Under the pieces are notes generated by a model, which was given only the letters and a program-made list of their open reading frames with translations, was not told where the DNA came from and made no database searches. 64,000 bases of DNA from Solobacterium sp. (GTDB taxonomy: Bacteria; Bacillota_I; Bacilli_A; Erysipelotrichales; Erysipelotrichaceae), in NCBI GenBank assembly GCA_017469885.1, contig JAFUFO010000038.1:186001-250000 (forward strand), read 5' to 3'. Shown in pieces: positions 7,775-16,988 of the stretch (positions are counted from its first letter, which is position 1; every line of letters begins with the position of its first letter). A program made the position numbers and the translations under genes.

Positions 7775-8968
7775 TTACTCAGTGATCTCAACGATGGATC
7801 CGGAACCAACGGTACGTCCGCCTTCACGGATGGAGAACTTTGTTCCCTGCTCAACAGCGATCGGAGCGAGGAGTTCAACGTCCATGACAACGTTGTCACC
7901 AGGCATGCACATCTCTGTGCCTTCCGGCAGACGGATAACGCCTGTAACGTCGGTTGTACGGAAATAGAACTGCGGACGGTAGTTGGAGACGAACGGTGTA
8001 TGACGGCCGCCCTCTTCCTTTGTCAGAACGTAAACCTGAGCCTTGAACTTGGTGTGCGGAGTAACGCTTCCCGGCTTAGCAAGAACCTGGCCACGTTCGA
8101 TCTGGTCACGGTTGACACCACGGAGCAGCGCACCGATGTTGTCACCAGCCTGAGCGAAGTCGAGAGTCTTACGGAACATTTCGATTCCGGTAACGACTGT
8201 GCTCTTTGTCTCACGGATACCGACGATTTCAACAGTATCGTTGAGGTTGAGTTTACCACGCTCAACACGGCCTGTCGCAACGGTACCACGGCCTGTGATT
8301 GTGAAGACGTCTTCAACAGCCATCAGGAACGGCTTGTCGAATTCATGCTCCGGAGTCGGGATCCAGCTGTCAACAGCGTCAAGGAGTTCCTTGATTGCCG
8401 GTGTCCACTTCGGATCGCCTTCAAGAGCCTTGAGAGCGGAACCACGAATGATCGGTGTGTTCTCGCCGTCGAAACCATACTCGGAGAGCAGGTCACGAAC
8501 TTCCATATCAACGAGGTCGATGAGTTCTTCATCGTCGACCATGTCGCACTTGTTCAGGAATACAACCATCTTAGGAACGCCTACCTGACGGGAGAGCAGG
8601 ATGTGCTCACGTGTCTGAGGCATCGGTCCGTCAGTTGCAGCTACGACGAGGATAGCACCATCCATCTGCGCAGCACCGGTGATCCTGTTCTTGACATAGT
8701 CAGCGTGACCCGGGCAGTCAACGTGCGCATAGTGACGTGTCTTTGTGCTGTACTCAACGTGAGCGGTGTTGATCGTGATACCACGAGCCTTTTCTTCCGG
8801 AGCACCGTCGATCTGATCGTATGCTTCGAACTTTGCAGAACCATCTTCAGGATGCTCTGCCAGATACTTTGTGATCGCGGCAGTCAGTGTTGTTTTACCG
8901 TGGTCAACGTGACCGATTGTTCCGATGTTTACATGTTCGAGGGATCGGTCGAAATGTTCCTTAGCCAT
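7775..8968 (-). CDS. tuf: Elongation factor Tu
   Basis: EF-Tu delivers aminoacyl-tRNA to the ribosome as a GTP complex. The 397-aa protein has the G1 loop GHVDHGKTT (residues 19-27), DCPGH and NKCD motifs, and the full domain 2 and 3 sequence ending SGSIVEITE. It is the last gene of the str operon. A GGAGG site precedes the ATG. A promoter of its own lies in the 78-bp gap after fusA, so tuf can be made in excess over the rest of the operon. Confidence 0.99.
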   Translation of the reverse strand: MAKEHFDRSLEHVNIGTIGHVDHGKTTLTAAITKYLAEHPEDGSAKFEAYDQIDGAPEEKARGITINTAHVEYSTKTRHYAHVDCPGHADYVKNRITGAAQMDGAILVVAATDGPMPQTREHILLSRQVGVPKMVVFLNKCDMVDDEELIDLVDMEVRDLLSEYGFDGENTPIIRGSALKALEGDPKWTPAIKELLDAVDSWIPTPEHEFDKPFLMAVEDVFTITGRGTVATGRVERGKLNLNDTVEIVGIRETKSTVVTGIEMFRKTLDFAQAGDNIGALLRGVNRDQIERGQVLAKPGSVTPHTKFKAQVYVLTKEEGGRHTPFVSNYRPQFYFRTTDVTGVIRLPEGTEMCMPGDNVVMDVELLAPIAVEQGTKFSIREGGRTVGSGSIVEITE

Positions 8969-9014
8969 TTTAATTTTCCTCCGTTATTTCTTTCGTTAGT
9001 TTTTGACCTTTATC

Positions 9015-9043
9015 ATTTTAAGATAAACAGTTTTTGAATGCAA
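9015..9043 (-). promoter_or_regulatory. Internal promoter for tuf
   Basis: On the minus strand TTGCAT (9038-9043) and TAAAAT (9015-9020) are separated by 17 bp. The -35 begins just 3 bp past the fusA stop codon. It fits extra transcription of tuf, the most abundant protein of the operon. Confidence 0.7.
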
Positions 9044-9046
9044 TGC

Positions 9047-11128
9047 TTACTTATCAGCTTTGGTGGAGTTCTTTTCGATAATCTCTTTCGCGATGTTCTT
9101 AGGAACTTCCTCATAGTGATCTGTCTGCATGATGTAGGTTCCGCGGCCCTGTGTGAAGCTTCTCAGATCGGTAACATAACCGAACATTTCGGACAGCGGG
9201 ATGAAGCTTTCGATCTTGATCGCATTACCGGTTTCTTCCTGGGAACGGATCTGACCGCGGCGCTTGACAACGTCACCCATGATTGAACCGAGATACTCGG
9301 CCGGAGCGGTGATGTCTACGCGCATGACCGGTTCAAGGATGACCGGGTTGCACTTCTTCGCTGCTTCCTTGAGTGCAAGGCTGGCCGCAATCTTGTACGC
9401 CTGTTCACTGGAGTCGACATCATGGTAGCTACCGTCAAACAGTGTAGCTTTGATATCTACAACAGGATAGCCTGCGACAAGACCGTTGTTCAGTGCATCT
9501 TCGAGACCCTGCTGGGTCGGCTTGATGTACTCCTTCGGAATGGATCCGCCGACCGTCGCATCGACGAATTCGAAGCCCTTGCCTTCATTCGGCTCGAAGC
9601 GAATCCATACGTGACCATACTGACCGTGACCACCGGTCTGACGGACGAACTTACCTTCGCACTCTGCGGTTCCGCGGATCGTTTCACGATACGCAACCTG
9701 CGGAGCACCGGCTGTTGCCTCGACCTTAAACTCACGTTTCATACGGTCCATGATGATATCCAGCTGAAGTTCACCGACACCGGCGATGATTGTCTGTCCG
9801 GTTTCTTCATCCGTATAGGTACGGAATGTCGGGTCTTCCTCGGCGAGCTTGGCAAGCGCATCGTCCATCTTCTGGCCGTCCTGCTTTGTCTTCGGCTCAA
9901 CCGACATCTGGATAACCGGCTCCGGGAATACCATCGACTCAAGAATGATCGGGTGGTTCTCGTCGCACAGTGTATCACCGGTTGTGGTGTTCTTGAGACC
10001 TACCGCACCGGCGATGTCGCCTGCGTAGACCTCAGTGATGTCTGCACGATGGTTCGCATGCATGCGGACCAGACGTCCGAAACGCTCACGCTTGTCCTTC
10101 GATGCATTCAGCACATAGCTTCCTGCTGTAGCGACACCGGAGTATACGCGGAAGTATGTAAGACGTCCTACGAACGGGTCAGTCGCAACCTTGAATGCAA
10201 GTGCGCTGAACGGTTCGTTGTCATCTGCGTGACGGTCTTCCTCATCACCGTTCTCAAGGTGACCCTTGATCGCAGGAATGTCGGTCGGCGCCGGCAGATA
10301 GTCGACAACCGCATCCAGAACCAGCTGAACGCCCTTGTTCTTATATGCGCTTCCGCACAGAACCGGGAAGAACTCCGCGGTCAGAACGCCGGCACGAATC
10401 GCACGCTTGACTTCTTCAATGGTCGGCTCCTCGCCTTCGAGGACCTTCATCATGACATCGTCATCGTAGTCTGCGATTGCCTCAAGCATTGCCTGATGCA
10501 TCTCGGTTGCCTTATCCAGATACTGCGCATCAATGTCTGTGACCTTGATGTCAGTGCCCTGGTCGTTGTTGTACATGTGCTGCTTCATCGTAACCAGATC
10601 GATGATTCCGCGGAAACTCTGTTCTGCGCCGATCGGCATCTGAATTGCAGCGGCCTTTGCGCCAAGACGGTTTCCGATGGAGTTGACAGACATGTCGAAG
10701 TCCGCACCGGTCGCATCCATCTTGTTGGAGAATACGATACGCGGTACACGGTACTCGGTAGCCTGACGCCATACGGTTTCAGTCTGCGGCTCAACGCCTG
10801 CTTTGGAGTCCAGAACGGTTACAGCACCGTCGAGTACACGCAGGGAACGTTCAACTTCAGCGGTGAAGTCAACGTGACCCGGAGTATCGATGATGTTGAT
10901 CTGGCAGTCCTTCCACTGACAGGTTGTCGCAGCGGATGTGATTGTAATACCACGTTCCTGTTCCTGCGCCATCCAGTCCATCTGGGACGCGCCGTCATGG
11001 GTCTCACCAATCTTATGTATCTTTCCTGTGTAATACAGAATACGCTCTGTTGTCGTTGTCTTTCCGGCATCGATATGAGCCATGATTCCGATATTACGAA
11101 TCTTATTGAGTGGGAACTCTCTCGGCAT
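9047..11128 (-). CDS. fusA: Elongation factor G
   Basis: EF-G drives translocation and, with RRF, ribosome recycling. The 693-aa protein opens [20 protein letters not shown] with the G1 loop [13 protein letters not shown], then DTPGHVDF and NKMD. Its length and the five-domain sequence are normal for bacterial EF-G. It lies 39 bp after rpsG in the str operon and has an AAGGAGCG ribosome site. Confidence 0.99.
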   Translation of the reverse strand: MPREFPLNKIRNIGIMAHIDAGKTTTTERILYYTGKIHKIGETHDGASQMDWMAQEQERGITITSAATTCQWKDCQINIIDTPGHVDFTAEVERSLRVLDGAVTVLDSKAGVEPQTETVWRQATEYRVPRIVFSNKMDATGADFDMSVNSIGNRLGAKAAAIQMPIGAEQSFRGIIDLVTMKQHMYNNDQGTDIKVTDIDAQYLDKATEMHQAMLEAIADYDDDVMMKVLEGEEPTIEEVKRAIRAGVLTAEFFPVLCGSAYKNKGVQLVLDAVVDYLPAPTDIPAIKGHLENGDEEDRHADDNEPFSALAFKVATDPFVGRLTYFRVYSGVATAGSYVLNASKDKRERFGRLVRMHANHRADITEVYAGDIAGAVGLKNTTTGDTLCDENHPIILESMVFPEPVIQMSVEPKTKQDGQKMDDALAKLAEEDPTFRTYTDEETGQTIIAGVGELQLDIIMDRMKREFKVEATAGAPQVAYRETIRGTAECEGKFVRQTGGHGQYGHVWIRFEPNEGKGFEFVDATVGGSIPKEYIKPTQQGLEDALNNGLVAGYPVVDIKATLFDGSYHDVDSSEQAYKIAASLALKEAAKKCNPVILEPVMRVDITAPAEYLGSIMGDVVKRRGQIRSQEETGNAIKIESFIPLSEMFGYVTDLRSFTQGRGTYIMQTDHYEEVPKNIAKEIIEKNSTKADK

Positions 11129-11167
11129 AAATCGCTCCTTTCCTTATCTATGCGTATGCTTTGCTGA

Positions 11168-11638
11168 TTACCAGCGGAAGTGTGCGAATGCCTTGTTCGC
11201 CTCTGCCATCTTGTGGGTATCTTCCTTCTTCTTTACAGAAGCGCCGGTTCCGTTTGCGGCATCCATGATTTCAGCCGCGAGACGGCGCTCCATTGTCGGC
11301 TCATGACGCAGACGGGAGTAGTTAACGAGCCAGCGGAGGCCGAGTGTCAGTTTGCGCTCTGCGGAAACTTCAACCGGTACCTGATAGTTGGCACCGCCGA
11401 CACGGCGAACCTTGAGCTCGAGAGCCGGCATGACATTTCCGAGTGCCTTCTCGAAGACAACCATCGGATCTTCACCGGTCTTCTCACCAACGATGTTGAA
11501 TGCATCGTAGAGAATTGTCTGCGCTGTACCGCGCTTACCATCAAGCATGATCTTGTTGATCAGCTTTGTGACGAGTTTTGAATTGTAAATCGGATCAGGA
11601 AGTACGTCACGCTTCGCTATATAACCTTTTCTAGGCAT
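11168..11638 (-). CDS. rpsG: 30S ribosomal protein S7
   Basis: S7 nucleates assembly of the small-subunit head and contacts the E-site tRNA. The 156-aa sequence [20 protein letters not shown] through the C-terminal [15 protein letters not shown] is canonical. It follows rpsL by 19 bp. Confidence 0.99.
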   Translation of the reverse strand: MPRKGYIAKRDVLPDPIYNSKLVTKLINKIMLDGKRGTAQTILYDAFNIVGEKTGEDPMVVFEKALGNVMPALELKVRRVGGANYQVPVEVSAERKLTLGLRWLVNYSRLRHEPTMERRLAAEIMDAANGTGASVKKKEDTHKMAEANKAFAHFRW

Positions 11639-11657
11639 CTCTTACATTCCTCCTGTC

Positions 11658-12077
11658 TTATTTGCCCTTCTTCGGCCTCTTCGCGCCGTAGAGAGAACGG
11701 CTCTGGTTACGTCCGTCAACACCTGCGCAGTCGAGTGTGCCGCGGATGATGTGGTAACGAACACCCGGGAGATCCTTGACACGGCCGCCGCGGATCATAA
11801 CAACGGAGTGCTCCTGCAGGTTGTGACCGACACCCGGAATGTAAGCTGTAACTTCCATGCCGTTGGAGAGACGGACACGGGCGTACTTACGAAGCGCAGA
11901 GTTCGGCTTCTTCGGTGTCATTGTGCCGACACGGGTGCAGACACCACGCTTCTGCGGAGAACTGATACGTGTGTTCTTCTTTTTCAGCGAGTTGTATCCG
12001 CGGTTCAATGCCGGGGACTTTGATTTGTAAACTTTGTCGGTACGGCCCTTGCGTACCAGCTGATTTATTGTAGGCAT
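11658..12077 (-). CDS. rpsL: 30S ribosomal protein S12
   Basis: S12 is the decoding-centre protein and a streptomycin-resistance locus. The 139-aa protein starts [20 protein letters not shown] at ATG 12077, behind an AAAGGAGAAAG ribosome site. A longer in-frame reading to 12134 is only leader. The conserved loops [11 protein letters not shown] and [11 protein letters not shown] are intact with the lysine usual in drug-sensitive strains. It is the first gene of the str operon. Confidence 0.99.
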   Translation of the reverse strand: MPTINQLVRKGRTDKVYKSKSPALNRGYNSLKKKNTRISSPQKRGVCTRVGTMTPKKPNSALRKYARVRLSNGMEVTAYIPGVGHNLQEHSVVMIRGGRVKDLPGVRYHIIRGTLDCAGVDGRNQSRSLYGAKRPKKGK

Positions 12078-12182
12078 TTCTTTCTCCTTTCGCCCTATAT
12101 GCACACACATCCAAGTGTGCCGTTTCTCAGCCAAATTTTAAGCTTTGCGCATCACAAAGCCATTTTTCGCCAAGCACGATTG

Positions 12183-12211
12183 ATAATAATCTCAGAAATA
12201 TGCGATGTCAA
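12183..12211 (-). promoter_or_regulatory. Promoter of the str operon (rpsL-rpsG-fusA-tuf)
   Basis: On the minus strand a perfect TTGACA (12206-12211) and TATTAT (12183-12188) are separated by 17 bp. This is among the strongest promoters in the window. The transcript would carry a ~100-nt leader before rpsL, including a GCACAC/GTGTGC stem at about 12100-12121. Confidence 0.85.
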
Positions 12212-12284
12212 CGCTTTTTTATCAATTTTGCCAAAAATCCACACATCCGGGTGGGCCGGATGCCGTTTTTGCCTCTTTTTACGT

Positions 12285-12310
12285 AAAAACACCGCCTTTG
12301 GGGCGGTGTC
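12285..12310 (-). terminator. Terminator of the Lys-rich protein gene
   Basis: On the minus strand an 8-bp GC-rich stem ACACCGCC/GGCGGTGT is followed by TTTT. A second hairpin, CATCCGG/CCGGATG (12245-12263), with T-runs on either side, lies between this and the str promoter and may add insulation. Confidence 0.8.
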
Positions 12311-12335
12311 TGGCTGTAATAATATATTTCTTTAT

Positions 12336-12611
12336 TTAGAGGTTGCTTCTGAGCAGATTGACTACGGATGCGGCATCGATTCCTTCCGCAAACTTCTCTG
12401 CCGCAAAATCAAGCAGCTTCTTTTCAATCAGGTTGCTTTTGCGGTAATTCTGCACAAGCTTCTTTTCCGCCGCAGAAAGACGGATTGAGGCTGATGTCTT
12501 CTTCTTTGCGGTGGAAGTCTTCTTTTTCTTCGACGAGGATGCCGGTTTCTTTGCGGCTGTCTTCCGTTCCACAATGTCCAGTCCGTTGAAATTCACAATA
12601 CTGTTATCCAT
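12336..12611 (-). CDS. Small Lys/Ala/Ser-rich basic protein
   Basis: The 91-aa product has an N-terminal 45 residues dominated by Lys, Ala, Ser and Thr (TAAKKPASSSKKKKTSTAKK), like the tails of bacterial histone H1-type proteins. A helical C-terminal half (LSAAEKKLVQNYRKSNLIEK) follows. This suggests nucleic-acid binding by a disordered basic tail, but no family is recognised. An AAAGGAGCGG ribosome site precedes ATG 12611. It lies 11 bp after the PfkB kinase gene and shares its direction, so the two are probably co-transcribed. Confidence 0.65.
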   Translation of the reverse strand: MDNSIVNFNGLDIVERKTAAKKPASSSKKKKTSTAKKKTSASIRLSAAEKKLVQNYRKSNLIEKKLLDFAAEKFAEGIDAASVVNLLRSNL

Positions 12612-12622
12612 AATCCGCTCCT

Positions 12623-13522
12623 TTATAAATAAGAAACAATCTCTTTATCAGTCGGGATGCCTGCCCGGCCGCCGATCTGTGTGCACTTGAGCGCTGCGGC
12701 GATGGTCGCATAGCGGATCGCCTGTCTTACATCATAGCCCCGCATATATGCGGCGATGAACGCACCGTTGAATACATCTCCTGCGCCGGTGGAGTCCACT
12801 GCCTTTACGGAATAGCCCGGGAATACTTCCACATGTCCGTCAATCCATGCAAGGCAGCCATGTGTGCCCTGAGTGGAAATCAGCACCTTCGGTCCGCGGT
12901 CCGCAAAAAATGCCAGTCCGTCTTCCGCGGTTCCGGTACCCGAGACCATTCTGGAATACGGTGCACTCATAATCAGGATGTCCGCAAGCTCTGCCATCTT
13001 CCGGTTCCGGTTCAGATCTTTTTCCATGTGGCGGCCGTCCACCGATACCATGATGTGATTCTGCTTTGCGATTTCGATGGCTGCCATCGCATTATCATAG
13101 CGGGTTCCGTCAACGTGGAGAATATCACTGTTCTTAATGACCGCAACCTGGTCATCATTCCATTCAATCGGCGGAAGTGTGTTACTGCATACAAATTTCG
13201 TGCGGGTTCCGGTTTCCGGATTGACCATGATTTCAGAGTGCGGAGAAGTTCCTCCCGGCACAACCTCAATCATTGTGGTATCAATTCCTTCCTTATCCAG
13301 TCCGTCAAGAATCTCTTTGCCGATTTCATCATCGCCGACGGATGTGATCATCTGTCCGTACATGCCAAGACGCTTGGCAGCTACGACCGCGGTCGCACAG
13401 GCACCGCCGCCCTGACGGATAATCTGTGTGATATGAGTGCTGCCTTCTTCCTGCGGATACGCTTCAATCAGATTCAGGTAATCGAGCACTGCCGCTCCGA
13501 CTCCGGTAATTATCTTCACCAT
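12623..13522 (-). CDS. PfkB family carbohydrate kinase
   Basis: The 299-aa protein has the PfkB signatures: a Gly-rich substrate loop near residue 38 (RQGGGACATAVVAAKRLG) and the C-terminal DSTGAGDVFNGAF with catalytic Asp in GAGD. Family members phosphorylate sugars or nucleosides, such as ribose, fructose, 2-keto-3-deoxygluconate and adenosine. The substrate here is undetermined. An AAGAGGTAT ribosome site precedes the ATG. The neighbour downstream is the Lys-rich small protein. Confidence 0.88.
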   Translation of the reverse strand: MVKIITGVGAAVLDYLNLIEAYPQEEGSTHITQIIRQGGGACATAVVAAKRLGMYGQMITSVGDDEIGKEILDGLDKEGIDTTMIEVVPGGTSPHSEIMVNPETGTRTKFVCSNTLPPIEWNDDQVAVIKNSDILHVDGTRYDNAMAAIEIAKQNHIMVSVDGRHMEKDLNRNRKMAELADILIMSAPYSRMVSGTGTAEDGLAFFADRGPKVLISTQGTHGCLAWIDGHVEVFPGYSVKAVDSTGAGDVFNGAFIAAYMRGYDVRQAIRYATIAAALKCTQIGGRAGIPTDKEIVSYL

Positions 13523-13587
13523 AGGTTATACCTCTTGTATTCAGTTCCATTATACGGTTCCTGTCCGCCGATTTCACTTCTGCCATG

Positions 13588-13616
13588 AAAAAACCGAGGT
13601 GTTTTCCGCCTCGGTT
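13588..13616 (-). terminator. Terminator of the subtilase-like gene
   Basis: An 8-bp stem AACCGAGG/CCTCGGTT is followed on the minus strand by six Ts. Confidence 0.85.
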
Positions 13617-13623
13617 CATTGTA

Positions 13624-16600
13624 TTATTCGTCTTCGAATTCCTCGTCTTCTTCATCCTGCTTTCCGGACCGGTACAGCGCAAGCAGTCCGATCGCCGCAA
13701 GATTCAGTACAACCAGAATCCATCCGACAATACTGTGATCAAGAACTGCCAGCACAACACTTCCGATCGCATCGCCTGCGATCAGCCAGGGAATCAGACC
13801 CTTGCCTTTGGACAGATAGATTCCAAGTCCGGTAAGAATCATCAGTACCGGAATACCGAGGAACCAGAGAATACCCTTGGTATTGATGATCTCCATCGGC
13901 GGCTGAATTTCTTCCGGTGTTGCGGTCGGTGTCGGAGTCGGTGTGATCTCCGGTGTTTCTGTCGCCTCCGGAGATTCGGTCGGTTCCGGTGTCAGTGTTC
14001 CGGAGTTGTTTGTGTTGTTACTCGCCGGACGCACCACCGTTCCGTTTCCATTGGTATTGCCGTTTGTGTTTCCGTTGGTTCCGCCGTTGTTATTGTTTGC
14101 GGGAGCCGGCGTCATCGGCGCAACACATGCCTTCTTGCTTTCGTTCCAGTACCAGCCTGCAGGGAATCCTGCATCCTGACAGGTCACTACTGTTGAGACC
14201 GGTGCGGTCGGAGCCGGTGTCGGCTTGGAAGCTGGTTCTTCGGCCGGCTTGGCTGTAGGTGCCGGAGTAGCAGTTGGAGCGGAAGTCGGAGTTGCGGTTG
14301 GCGTTGATGTTGGTGTTGGCGTCGCTGTTGGCGTTGGCGTCGCTGTTGGCGTTGGCGTCGCTGTTGGCGTTGAAGTCGGAGGTGTAGTCGGCTCTGAAGT
14401 CGGAGTCGAAGTCGGGGTTGGCGGTGTCGGTTTACTGCTGGTCTGAATGGTCTTGATCAGTGATGCCGCAGACTCCCCTTCACCGGTATTTCCGGCAAGA
14501 TACAGCTTTCCGTTTTTATCCAGCTCGCCGTTGATGATGTTTACAGAACCCGTTGTGATATCCGTGCTCTTAAGCGGCTTCCCGGGTGTTTCTGTGTCAC
14601 TCGGGTCATATTCCTCAAGCAGTACTCTGGAATCCTTCTGAACGCCATAGACTGAAATATAATCGCCGTTGGAAACTGCACCTGCGGTTGAATATGTGCC
14701 GGCTGACTGGGTTTCCGTTTCCTGGAACAGGACCTTCGGTACAGTCTTTCCCTCTTCATCCGTTGTCAGTTCATATACGGTGAGCTGTTCCCCGTTGGTT
14801 TCTCCGCTGTTTGTATTAACGCATACGGCATACAGTTTATCACCTGTCCTCACAACATCCAGGCACTTCAGATCCTGACGTTCTTCATCGGTTATTTCAC
14901 AGATCGGATCAAGTCTTCCTGGTGTTTCAGCGAACGATGCTTTCGCAATGGTAACCGTATCGCCGGTTGTCTCATCACTAAGGGTATAACTGACGATCAC
15001 ATCGTCATCAATTTTGGAGATACGGACATCCGCTGCGTTTTCAGGAAGCTTGATTGTTTCGGCGACATTCCATGTCATATCTCCGTATTCGTTGCGGGAT
15101 CCTTTTTCGCGAGGCTCTTCTGCAGGTACAGGAGTCAATCTGTCCAGACCACCCCCGCCAACTACGTAGATATATGTTTCATCCGAACAGACATCCATCG
15201 CTTCGGGCTCGTACCAGCCATGTGCTTTCCACTTCTCAGTCTCTGCGTTTTCATCGTATTTGAAGAAATCAGAGTTGCTGCCACTTCTGCACATCGCATA
15301 TATTCCGGCAGGTGTTCCCTCGAATACCACAATTCCTTCAACATTGGTAAGACCCTCTGTCGGCAGATCGGAAGACTTGCTTTCGCCGAGAATGTTTACT
15401 TTTCCGCTGGTTTTGATTTTGTCATTCCGGATAACTTCCAGTTCCTGAATACCGGGATTCACCGCATCTGTCTTGACTGTGATTTTGGAGTCTGTCCAGA
15501 CCGTTGCGCCGGATACAGGGGTTTCGCCTACCTTAACGGAACCCTTTTTCGCTTCAAAGTCGTAGCCGTGAATAATCAGATTTCCTTCTTTGATCTCTGC
15601 GTAATTCACAAGCGGCGCGGTATCCTTGCTGTCTTTGGCATTAATTGCCTTCAGTGCACTGGCGTAATTCACAAACCGGAAGGTTTCATCATTCTCGCCT
15701 TTAATCGTATCCGCACTCTCAAGAATTCTTGCGGCGAGAACATCCGCATCGAGCTTTTTGGAATTCTGTTCCTGAAGCGCGCTGACAAATGCGGTAACGA
15801 TTGCCGCAGACATCTGTGTGCTGCTCACATAGGAGTACGTATTGGAAACAACCGGTGCCGCCGGCGCCTGACCCGCAGGATCCGGAGCGGTCACCGCGGT
15901 ATCTGTGATTTCTGTTTCGGCTGTCTGTGCATCAGACGCAGTTGTATCAGCTGTCGTTGTTTCAGTCACAGCTGTTCCGGCTGTTTCATCAGTAACAGCT
16001 TCCGGCTTTGTAATATCGGTTGTCAGGATCTTTTCACCCGGCGCAAATACATCACAGCTGAGTGTTCCGAAGTTGGAACCGGTCCAGCGTTCTTTATTCT
16101 GATTGGTTGCGCCGACGGTAATCACATACGGATTATTCAAAAGAGAAACTGCAGTGCTTCCGTCCGTATTTGTGCCGCTGTCGCCTGCCGCAATGACCGT
16201 AATTACACCGGCTTCGCCAAGCTTTGTAATAAGTTCTCCGATTGCCGGAGTATAGGACGGGAGTGTGAGGTGAATCGCAGTTACATTTACATCTGCTTCC
16301 TTTGCCGCAAGGACATAGGAAAGACCGGACTCTACTGCACTGGGGGAAGTCGCCTTGACTGCCATGAGTTTCACACCGGAGAGTGCTCCGCTGATCCCCT
16401 TGTCATCCCAGGCTGCCGCAATCACACCGGCTGCCTGTGTGCCGGTTCCGACAGTATCCATCGGATCATCATAGGAACTGATACCGTCCGCTGAAATAAT
16501 GCCGTCCGCATTGTATCCGTAGACTCCGCCGCCCATATCCTTGAGCGATGAAACGGGCTCTTCGTCTTTCCACATGACGCTGTTCAGATCAGCATGTGTA

Positions 16601-16854
16601 TAATCCACACCGCTGCCGACAATCGCAATGACGCTTTCCGCAGTCGATGCATTCTTTTCCCAGTCCGGGAATACAACACCGGCATCTTTTCCGAAATAGT
16701 ATTGTTCTCCTGTGTGACTTACTTCCGGGTCAATCACGGGTTCTGTTTCCGCGGTATCGCTCTCAGCGTATACCGGAGTAATGCCCAGTGAAAGGAACGC
16801 CATTCCAAGCGCGCCGGCAAGACACAGTTTCTGTTTCAGTTTTTTACCGATCAT
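13624..16854 (-). CDS. Surface-anchored catalytically dead subtilase (S8 pseudoprotease)
   Basis: I place the start at ATG 16854, which has a GAGGGAA ribosome site (an ATG 24 nt upstream is weaker), giving 1076 aa. In order: signal peptide (~1-31); subtilase fold (~75-390); IPT/TIG-like domain (~420-490, GSVKVGETPVSGATVW); a ~300-residue beta-rich region, perhaps a propeller; a long Pro-Thr linker; a short Cys-containing module (CQDAGFPAGWYWNESKKAC); a second linker; three C-terminal membrane segments; and an acidic tail. All subtilase active-site positions are changed: the Asp of the D-T-G motif is Gly80 (IVGSG), the His is Thr137 (VGTGTQAAG), the oxyanion Asn is Asp225 (AAGDSG) and the Ser is Gln347 (SSTQMSAA). 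Family knowledge says such a protein cannot cleave peptides by this mechanism. A binding or scaffolding role is inference. Confidence 0.85.
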   Translation of the reverse strand: MIGKKLKQKLCLAGALGMAFLSLGITPVYAESDTAETEPVIDPEVSHTGEQYYFGKDAGVVFPDWEKNASTAESVIAIVGSGVDYTHADLNSVMWKDEEPVSSLKDMGGGVYGYNADGIISADGISSYDDPMDTVGTGTQAAGVIAAAWDDKGISGALSGVKLMAVKATSPSAVESGLSYVLAAKEADVNVTAIHLTLPSYTPAIGELITKLGEAGVITVIAAGDSGTNTDGSTAVSLLNNPYVITVGATNQNKERWTGSNFGTLSCDVFAPGEKILTTDITKPEAVTDETAGTAVTETTTADTTASDAQTAETEITDTAVTAPDPAGQAPAAPVVSNTYSYVSSTQMSAAIVTAFVSALQEQNSKKLDADVLAARILESADTIKGENDETFRFVNYASALKAINAKDSKDTAPLVNYAEIKEGNLIIHGYDFEAKKGSVKVGETPVSGATVWTDSKITVKTDAVNPGIQELEVIRNDKIKTSGKVNILGESKSSDLPTEGLTNVEGIVVFEGTPAGIYAMCRSGSNSDFFKYDENAETEKWKAHGWYEPEAMDVCSDETYIYVVGGGGLDRLTPVPAEEPREKGSRNEYGDMTWNVAETIKLPENAADVRISKIDDDVIVSYTLSDETTGDTVTIAKASFAETPGRLDPICEITDEERQDLKCLDVVRTGDKLYAVCVNTNSGETNGEQLTVYELTTDEEGKTVPKVLFQETETQSAGTYSTAGAVSNGDYISVYGVQKDSRVLLEEYDPSDTETPGKPLKSTDITTGSVNIINGELDKNGKLYLAGNTGEGESAASLIKTIQTSSKPTPPTPTSTPTSEPTTPPTSTPTATPTPTATPTPTATPTPTSTPTATPTSAPTATPAPTAKPAEEPASKPTPAPTAPVSTVVTCQDAGFPAGWYWNESKKACVAPMTPAPANNNNGGTNGNTNGNTNGNGTVVRPASNNTNNSGTLTPEPTESPEATETPEITPTPTPTATPEEIQPPMEIINTKGILWFLGIPVLMILTGLGIYLSKGKGLIPWLIAGDAIGSVVLAVLDHSIVGWILVVLNLAAIGLLALYRSGKQDEEDEEFEDE
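14315..14368. repeat. Perfect 3 x 18-bp tandem repeat in the Pro-Thr linker
   Basis: Three exact copies of an 18-bp unit (GTTGGCGTCGCTGTTGGC) encode the repeating TPTATP linker of the subtilase-like protein. Less perfect copies flank it on both sides. The exact identity suggests recent slippage, so repeat number may vary between strains. Confidence 0.85.
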
Positions 16855-16887
16855 ATTCTGTTCCCTCAGTTTAACCATACTGTTCTT

Positions 16888-16920
16888 ATTATATTTTAAA
16901 AAATAGTTGCGAACGCAACT
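16888..16920 (-). promoter_or_regulatory. Promoter with overlapping palindrome before the pseudoprotease
   Basis: On the minus strand TATAAT (16888-16893) is preceded by TTGCGT (16913-16918) at a 19-bp spacing. A perfect inverted repeat AGTTGCG-AA-CGCAACT (16905-16920) covers the -35 element, as expected of a repressor operator. The binding protein is not known. Confidence 0.55.
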
Positions 16921-16938
16921 ATTTATGCCATTCCAAAG

Positions 16939-16965
16939 GAAAACGGCCCGTTTCCGGACCGTTTT
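16939..16965 (-). terminator. Terminator of the Bax inhibitor-1 homologue
   Basis: A stem AAAACGG.CC/GG.CCGTTTT with one mismatch; on the minus strand it ends in TTTTCCTTT. Confidence 0.7.
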
Positions 16966-16988
16966 ACATGATTTGTTCTGTTTTTGAC

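Noticed and set aside
8000-9037. 345-codon plus-strand ORF opposite tuf
   Set aside because: It is the antisense shadow of EF-Tu, with no ribosome site and an implausible Cys/Val-rich composition.
9422-11167. 581-codon plus-strand ORF opposite fusA
   Set aside because: Long antisense frame caused by codon bias in fusA; no family resemblance and no ribosome site.
12078-12134. 19-residue N-terminal extension of S12
   Set aside because: S12 starts at MPTINQLV throughout bacteria and has its ribosome site just before that ATG.
14315-14368. CRISPR array
   Set aside because: The units are contiguous with no spacers and lie in a coding linker, so it is a tandem repeat.
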